A DNA stretch of 64,000 bases from UBA2256 sp964453055 (GTDB lineage: Bacteria > Spirochaetota > Spirochaetia > Treponematales > Rectinemataceae), in the NCBI GenBank assembly GCA_964453055.1, contig CAYVOD010000001.1, positions 35,081 through 99,080 of the forward strand, read 5' to 3'. The notes under the pieces were generated by a model, which saw only the letters and a list, made by a program, of their open reading frames with translations, was not told the origin of the DNA and searched no databases. The position numbers were made by a program, and so were the translations under genes. The first letter of the stretch is position 1. The number at the start of each line of letters is the position of its first letter. This document shows positions 58,951-64,000 of this stretch, one piece after another.

Positions 58951-60236
58951 AAGACGACAAAAAGGGATTCAAGCCCTACCTGGGTCTCACCTTTCTCATT
59001 GGGTTCGGCTTTTTTACCATGGGTCTCATGGATCCCCTCTACGACACCTATGTTCCCATCTTCCTGGGTCGCTATGTGTCGTCCATGACCGTCGTGGGCC
59101 TTATCATGACCCTTGACAATATTTTCGCCCTCTTCCTCATTCCCCTGTCCAGCGTCATATCGGACAGGACGAGAACGGGGATAGGGCGGCGCATGCCCTT
59201 CATCATCACCCTTCTGCCCCTGACGGCCATATTCTTCGGCTCCCTGCCCTACGCGGCCGAGGTTTCGCTCGGCGCCCTGGTGGCCCTGATTTTTGGCCTG
59301 AACCTCGTCAAACAGTCGGTGAGGGGCCCCATAGTGGCCCTCATGCCCGACCTCATACCGGCGGAATACAGGTCCGAGGCCAACGGAGTAATCAACACCA
59401 TGGGCGGCGTGGCCACCATAGTGGGCACCATCGGCCTGGCCCGCCTCATGGACATCGATATCGTCCTCCCTCTCCTGGGCAGTACCAAGGACAGGCTCCC
59501 CTTCCCCCTGGCAGGACTCCTGGTAATCTTGGCGGTGACCCTGCTGTTCCTTTTGGTAAAAGAAAAAAAACAGGGCGGAGACGCGGAGGGGGAAAAGAAG
59601 GAGCCGATACTGACGAGCCTCAGGTCCATAGCGGGGCAAGAGGACAAAAGCGCTTTTTTCATCCTGATCTCGCTGTTCCTCTGGTTCCTGGGCTATCAGG
59701 GAGTGCTTCCTTTCATAGGCAAGTATTCTCTGGACGTCCTGGGCACATCCTCCGGCACCGCGGCCCTGGCTGCGGGCATGGTGGGCGTGGCTTACGCAAT
59801 CTTCGCCCTGCCCTCCGGATACGTGGCCCATCGCAAGGGTCGAAAGAAGACTATCCGCACCAGCCTTCTGGTGATCGTTGGCCTGACCATCCTCCTCTTT
59901 TTCCACGATCCAATGAGCTCGGGGCTCTCGGCAAGCTTAAGGCTCTACAGTTTCTGGCTGATCATGTTCGCTTTCGGAATGTTCTGGGTATCCATCGTGA
60001 CCAACTCTTTCCCAATGCTCTGGCAGATGGCCAGCTGGGGCACCATGGGTATCTACACGGGGCTTTACTATACTGCTAGCCAGGGCGCGGCGATTCTCGC
60101 GCCGGTGCTTACCGGCGCCATCATAGATCTCGCCGGCTATAGGGGTATATTCCTTTTCTGCTCCGCCTGCATGTTCGCGGCCTTCCTCGTCATGGGCAAG
60201 GTGAGATCGGGAGAGCCTACGAAAAAAGCGGAATAG
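58947..60236 (+). CDS. MFS sugar transporter-like protein
   Basis: The 429-residue protein has about 12 membrane helices and the inner-membrane motif between helices 2 and 3 ('SDRTRTGIGRRMPFI', near residue 70), as in GPH/sucrose-type MFS transporters, with a charged loop between helices 6 and 7 (near 205-230). Together with galK it suggests uptake and phosphorylation of galactose or a galactoside (inference). It overlaps the galK stop by 4 bases. Confidence 0.87.
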   Translation: MKDDKKGFKPYLGLTFLIGFGFFTMGLMDPLYDTYVPIFLGRYVSSMTVVGLIMTLDNIFALFLIPLSSVISDRTRTGIGRRMPFIITLLPLTAIFFGSLPYAAEVSLGALVALIFGLNLVKQSVRGPIVALMPDLIPAEYRSEANGVINTMGGVATIVGTIGLARLMDIDIVLPLLGSTKDRLPFPLAGLLVILAVTLLFLLVKEKKQGGDAEGEKKEPILTSLRSIAGQEDKSAFFILISLFLWFLGYQGVLPFIGKYSLDVLGTSSGTAALAAGMVGVAYAIFALPSGYVAHRKGRKKTIRTSLLVIVGLTILLFFHDPMSSGLSASLRLYSFWLIMFAFGMFWVSIVTNSFPMLWQMASWGTMGIYTGLYYTASQGAAILAPVLTGAIIDLAGYRGIFLFCSACMFAAFLVMGKVRSGEPTKKAE

Positions 60237-60242
60237 TAGGCG

Positions 60243-60271
60243 TTGTAAAAGACTTCAGGACTGTCGATACT
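60243..60271 (+). promoter_or_regulatory. Possible promoter of the small Lys-rich gene
   Basis: TTGTAA (60243-60248), 17-bp spacer, GATACT (60266-60271), overlapped by TATAAA. It starts 7 nt after the MFS stop. Confidence 0.4.
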
Positions 60272-60306
60272 ATAAAAGCACATTCTCGTTCGCAGGAGGA
60301 ATGACG

Positions 60307-60417
60307 ATGAAATCGCAAGATAGACCCAAGGCGGCGGAGAAGAAAAAGCCCCAGAAAAGCCTGAAGGAAAAAAGAGCGGAAAAGAAGGCCAAGAAGGAAT
60401 CCAAGTCCGAGGAATGA
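60307..60417 (+). CDS. 36-residue Lys/Glu-rich small protein
   Basis: A short open frame beginning ATG 60307 with AGGAGG 7 nt upstream (an in-frame ATG at 60301 overlaps that site). The peptide, MKSQDRPKAAEKKK followed by KPQKSLKEKRAEKKAKKE-type sequence, is almost half Lys and Glu and has no hydrophobic core, so it is probably unfolded or helical and may bind nucleic acid or ribosomes. It has its own candidate promoter and a good terminator, which supports a real gene. I do not recognise a family. Confidence 0.6.
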   Translation: MKSQDRPKAAEKKKPQKSLKEKRAEKKAKKESKSEE

Positions 60418-60433
60418 GCCATTAGCGAAGAAG

Positions 60434-60475
60434 AGGTCGTCGCGAAATTTTCCGCGACGACCTTAAGGTTTTTAC
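60434..60475 (+). terminator. Terminator of the small gene
   Basis: A perfect 11-bp stem AGGTCGTCGCG (60434-60444) / CGCGACGACCT (60453-60463) with an 8-nt loop, followed by TTAAGGTTTTT. Confidence 0.75.
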
Positions 60476-60537
60476 GTCGTCAGACTAGTCTTGAAAAAGC
60501 TTCCCAATAGTTTCAGCGTCGCAAGCGGCTCCTGGTT

Positions 60538-61545
60538 TCATTCAAGCTCGCTTTCGAGCCGGGTGAACAATGCCCGGGCGAACTCCTTGTACAAGTCATC
60601 GGGCAAGAGAAATCCGCAAGCGTCCGTGTCTTGAGTATCTATCGGCCTTGCCCTGCCATTCCAGGACTCCGCGAAGGCTTCTGCGATCCGGCGGCCTTCA
60701 GCCCCCCGGCCAGAGGAGAATACCGCGACGAGTTTTATGCCGCCTTCCTTATTAGGCGAACTGGAAAGGCCGAGGAATTCCGAAGGGGCCGGGCGCAAAT
60801 CCAAAGGTCCGATAAGGGTGCCTTCTCCATTATCGAAGGTCGAGCGAACCCTAATGCGAATTCCCAGCTTCCTCGCCAGGTCAGCCGACTTGTCGTGCAA
60901 AACCCTCGCGCCGTGCCGGGCAAGCCTGACCATGGAATCGTAATCCAGATACTCCATGAAGGAGGCCTGAGGAATGAGCCGGGGATCAGCCTTGGCCACC
61001 CCGGGCACGTCCTTGTATATATCCACGAAATCCGCACCCAGGGCCCCCGCGATCGCAACGGCGCTAGTGTCGCTCCCGCCGCGCCCTAAAGTGAGAACAC
61101 GGCCCAAGGAGTCCATTCCCTGGAATCCCGTCACTACCGGCACAGCGCCCTCGTCCAGGACCTTTCTTAGTCTGGAAGTGTCTATGTCGCCGGGACTGGC
61201 GTCCAGAAACTCCCCGAACGCCGATATGCCGGCGCTGTAAGCCGTCATAGGCTGGGCTTTAACGCCCCGGGAGTTGAGGAGGGCGGAGATTACGCATGCC
61301 GAGATTACCTCTCCGCAGGAAGCGATGAGATCGCGGTTTAGGCCGTCCGCCCCGCCTGGATACTCGTTCAAGAGATCCAGGAGGGTATCGGTGGCGTAAG
61401 GGTCTCCCCTTCGCCCCATGGCGGAGACGACAAGGATCAGCCTGTCCCCGGCTTCCAAGGCAGTCTTTACCTTGGAAGCCAGGAGTTCCCGTGAGGCCGG
61501 ATCGGCCAGGGACGTACCGCCGAATTTCTGAACGATGAGGGCCAT
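60538..61545 (-). CDS. lysC: Aspartate kinase, short form
   Basis: Aspartokinase starts lysine, threonine and methionine synthesis. The 335 residues contain 'VQKFGGTSLADP' (5-16), 'ASCGEVISACVIS' (near 76) and 'LGRGGSDTSAVAIAGALGAD' (near 153-172), the kinase core. Normal enzymes have about 400 or more residues with two ACT domains; here only about 70 residues follow the core, so at most one ACT-like unit is left and feedback control may be altered or lost (inference). AAGGAG lies 5 nt before the ATG. It follows asd by 12 nt. Confidence 0.88.
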   Translation of the reverse strand: MALIVQKFGGTSLADPASRELLASKVKTALEAGDRLILVVSAMGRRGDPYATDTLLDLLNEYPGGADGLNRDLIASCGEVISACVISALLNSRGVKAQPMTAYSAGISAFGEFLDASPGDIDTSRLRKVLDEGAVPVVTGFQGMDSLGRVLTLGRGGSDTSAVAIAGALGADFVDIYKDVPGVAKADPRLIPQASFMEYLDYDSMVRLARHGARVLHDKSADLARKLGIRIRVRSTFDNGEGTLIGPLDLRPAPSEFLGLSSSPNKEGGIKLVAVFSSGRGAEGRRIAEAFAESWNGRARPIDTQDTDACGFLLPDDLYKEFARALFTRLESELE

Positions 61546-61557
61546 AGGCTCTCCTTA

Positions 61558-62574
<1,017 letters not shown>

Positions 62575-63078
62575 CTAGTTTCTCCTTGCGATGCTTATGG
62601 CATCCTGCACGAATTTTCTGAGGAATTCGGCGGTTATCACCGCCGTCTTATTGTTGCGTTCTGGATTTATTATCGAAACGATCTTTCCGTCGCAGAGTTC
62701 CTGGCCCTGCCTATCGACCATGCGCACGGCGTCGCCGACCGAGGGAAATGGCAGGTACTCCCAGGGAAAGCGTACGCGGGCGGTATCGTCCTTGACGCTT
62801 TTTATCGTGATGGCCAGTCCCGGGCAGGCGGGAATGCAGAGCCCGCAGACCGTGCATTTAGCCCTATCGATAACCGGCAGGTTTGTAATGGGAAAACCGA
62901 CAGTTATAGCACCCTGGGGGCAGGCAGTCTGGCAGGGATTGCAGGGGATTTCCTCGATGCATTCGATGCATAGGCAGCCGCGGCCCTCCATTTCCTCTAC
63001 CGACGCCAGCTGGCCGACTGCCCGCAGTTCGTCGAGAGAGGGTGCTCCCGTGGTCTTTAGCGCTTCGTTGTTGCTCAT
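62575..63078 (-). CDS. 4Fe-4S ferredoxin-like protein
   Basis: The 167-residue protein has ten cysteines in its first half. Cys75, Cys78, Cys81 and Cys85 form a standard CxxCxxCxxxCP cluster motif; Cys46, Cys49 and Cys53 with Cys35, Cys37 or Cys40 can build a second one. The C-terminal 75 residues are beta-rich and unknown ('RFPWEYLPFPSVGDAVRMVDRQG'). It should pass electrons for the FAD oxidoreductase upstream, with which it overlaps by 4 bases. The abutting asd-lysC genes may simply share the transcript. Confidence 0.85.
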   Translation of the reverse strand: MSNNEALKTTGAPSLDELRAVGQLASVEEMEGRGCLCIECIEEIPCNPCQTACPQGAITVGFPITNLPVIDRAKCTVCGLCIPACPGLAITIKSVKDDTARVRFPWEYLPFPSVGDAVRMVDRQGQELCDGKIVSIINPERNNKTAVITAEFLRKFVQDAISIARRN

Positions 63079-64000
63079 GCGTCCTTCCTCATCGCCAGGA
63101 TCCTTTCCTTGGCATTAAAGCGCTTCTGCCCGAAGACTCCCTGTCGGAGCGCCTGCAGGCGCTCCCGGGTCTCGCCCGTCTTCGCCTTCATGGCCTTGTC
63201 ATCCAGATAGCCCATAGCCCAGGCAGCGTGAATGCCCGCGAGCCTGCCCTCTTCCATGGCCGTGCTCGCCTCCTCCACGCCGGCTATGTCGCCCACCACG
63301 TAGATCGACTCGTTGCTCGAGCGCATGTATTCGTCGTGGGCGGGCATATTGCCCCCCAGCTCCGGCACGTAGATCTGCTTGCATCCAGCCAGGCAGGAGA
63401 GCTCGATCGAGGGGGTCAGCCCTACGGCGAGGCAGATGGTGTCCACGTCCAGCGTCCGTTCGGTGCCCGGAATCGGCTGGAATTTCGAGTCGATCGAGGC
63501 GATCACGGCCCGTTCGACGCTCTCGTCTCCCTCAGCCTTGACTATGGTAGTCGAGCAGTAGAAGGGGACGCCCGCCCTCCGCACTTTCGCGGTATGCACT
63601 CCGTAGCCGCCCAGCCTGGGCAGCGCTTCGATGACAGCCGCCACCCGGGCCCCGGCCTGCATAAGCTGGTAGGCGACGATGACGCCCACGTTGCCCGAGC
63701 CCACCATGAGCACCTTTTTGCCCGGAAGGACTCTGTGCACATTGATGAGGGTCTGGGCGCAGCCGGCTGTCATGACGCCGGGAAGAGTCCAGCCGGGGAA
63801 GCTCAGGGCGTTCTCGGTGGCGCCGGTGGCGAGGATGAGCTTTCCGGCGTCCAAGGTATAGGACCTGGACCTATCCTCCACCGCCCAAACCTTGAGTCCG
63901 GACTCCAAGCCCACCACCTCGGTCTTGAGCCGCACGTCGATGCCCAGGCGCAGCGATTCGTCCAGGAGCTCCCTGCCGATATCGAAGCCCCTTATGCCGG
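63075..64000 (-). CDS. FAD/NAD(P)-dependent oxidoreductase (partial, start beyond window end)
   Basis: The frame is open to the window end: before the apparent ATG at 63935 it encodes 'GIRGFDIGRELLDESLRLGIDVRL', which fits the family, so the gene starts outside. Visible parts are 'KLILATGATENALSFPGW', the NAD-binding 'VLMVGSGNVGVIVAYQLMQAG' (read in parts), 'DTICLAVGLTPSIEL' and 'IYVVGDIAGVEEASTAMEEGRLAGI' with the second FAD site. This is the pyridine-nucleotide disulfide-oxidoreductase fold without the redox Cys pair in the part seen, like subunits of HcnB-, sarcosine- or hydroxyproline-dehydrogenase complexes. It ends overlapping the ferredoxin-like gene. Substrate unknown. Confidence 0.85.
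   Translation of the reverse strand, partial: GIRGFDIGRELLDESLRLGIDVRLKTEVVGLESGLKVWAVEDRSRSYTLDAGKLILATGATENALSFPGWTLPGVMTAGCAQTLINVHRVLPGKKVLMVGSGNVGVIVAYQLMQAGARVAAVIEALPRLGGYGVHTAKVRRAGVPFYCSTTIVKAEGDESVERAVIASIDSKFQPIPGTERTLDVDTICLAVGLTPSIELSCLAGCKQIYVPELGGNMPAHDEYMRSSNESIYVVGDIAGVEEASTAMEEGRLAGIHAAWAMGYLDDKAMKAKTGETRERLQALRQGVFGQKRFNAKERILAMRKDA

Noticed and set aside
58884..59906. 340-codon minus-strand frame over the MFS gene
   Set aside because: The translation is rich in His, Gln and Gly as expected from the reverse strand of membrane helices. The plus-strand gene has full MFS features.

Overview
This is a GC-rich, densely packed bacterial chromosome segment. The gene families suggest a diderm of the Spirochaetes type (inference, not proven): LolA and RodZ homologues, several lipoproteins with lipobox signals, a long PPi-dependent phosphofructokinase, a GerMN lipoprotein-like protein, split glycine decarboxylase (gcvPA/gcvPB) and TRAP transport. 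A run of exactly 100 Ns at 53479-53578 shows that this is a draft scaffold. No rRNA, tRNA or CRISPR array was found.

Layout. 1-2849: peptide ABC permease (cut by the window edge) and its substrate-binding protein, both on the minus strand. 3020-6799: two unknown membrane proteins, malic enzyme and a dihydroorotate-dehydrogenase-like flavoprotein. 6933-9180: thrS without a TGS domain, behind a Thr T-box leader with its own promoter. 9256-12758: clpS-clpA-aat, an N-degron pathway operon. 12840-15628: a B12-type radical SAM protein meeting a D-2-hydroxyacid dehydrogenase tail to tail. 15700-16953: an insertion sequence placed between two divergent promoters. 17082-21064: a large ankyrin lipoprotein and a sigma-70 factor. 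21343-27459: a catabolic operon (NagA-like deacetylase, GntR regulator, TRAP P-M-Q transporter, cupin, SIS protein) with two copies of a GntR-like operator word. 27590-36270: LysM/LytM protein, then pfp-lolA-rodZ-rimO-uvrD. 36295-43547: unknown membrane protein with duplicated winged-helix-like units, glgA, a propeller-like lipoprotein and an acyl-CoA ligase. 43669-47925: gcvT-H-PA-PB. 48079-51986: GerMN, metallophosphoesterase, TPR and membrane proteins. 52134-60417: fold-III decarboxylase, secreted endonuclease-family protein across the gap, aminotransferase, secreted FMN-binding protein, gamma carbonic anhydrase, galactokinase, MFS transporter and a 36-residue Lys-rich peptide. 60538-64000: lysC-asd behind a ferredoxin-like protein and an FAD oxidoreductase cut by the edge.

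Regulation. Several promoters follow TTGNNN-N17-TAtaaT. At five genes the -10 hexamer ends only 6-9 nt before the start codon and no Shine-Dalgarno is present, which suggests leaderless transcripts. The other most notable signals are the Thr T-box, the TRAP/NagA/SIS operon with paired operators, and a gcvT that appears to start at ATT. Nothing here could be checked against a database, so family names rest on recognised motifs and operator or promoter calls rest on reading by eye.
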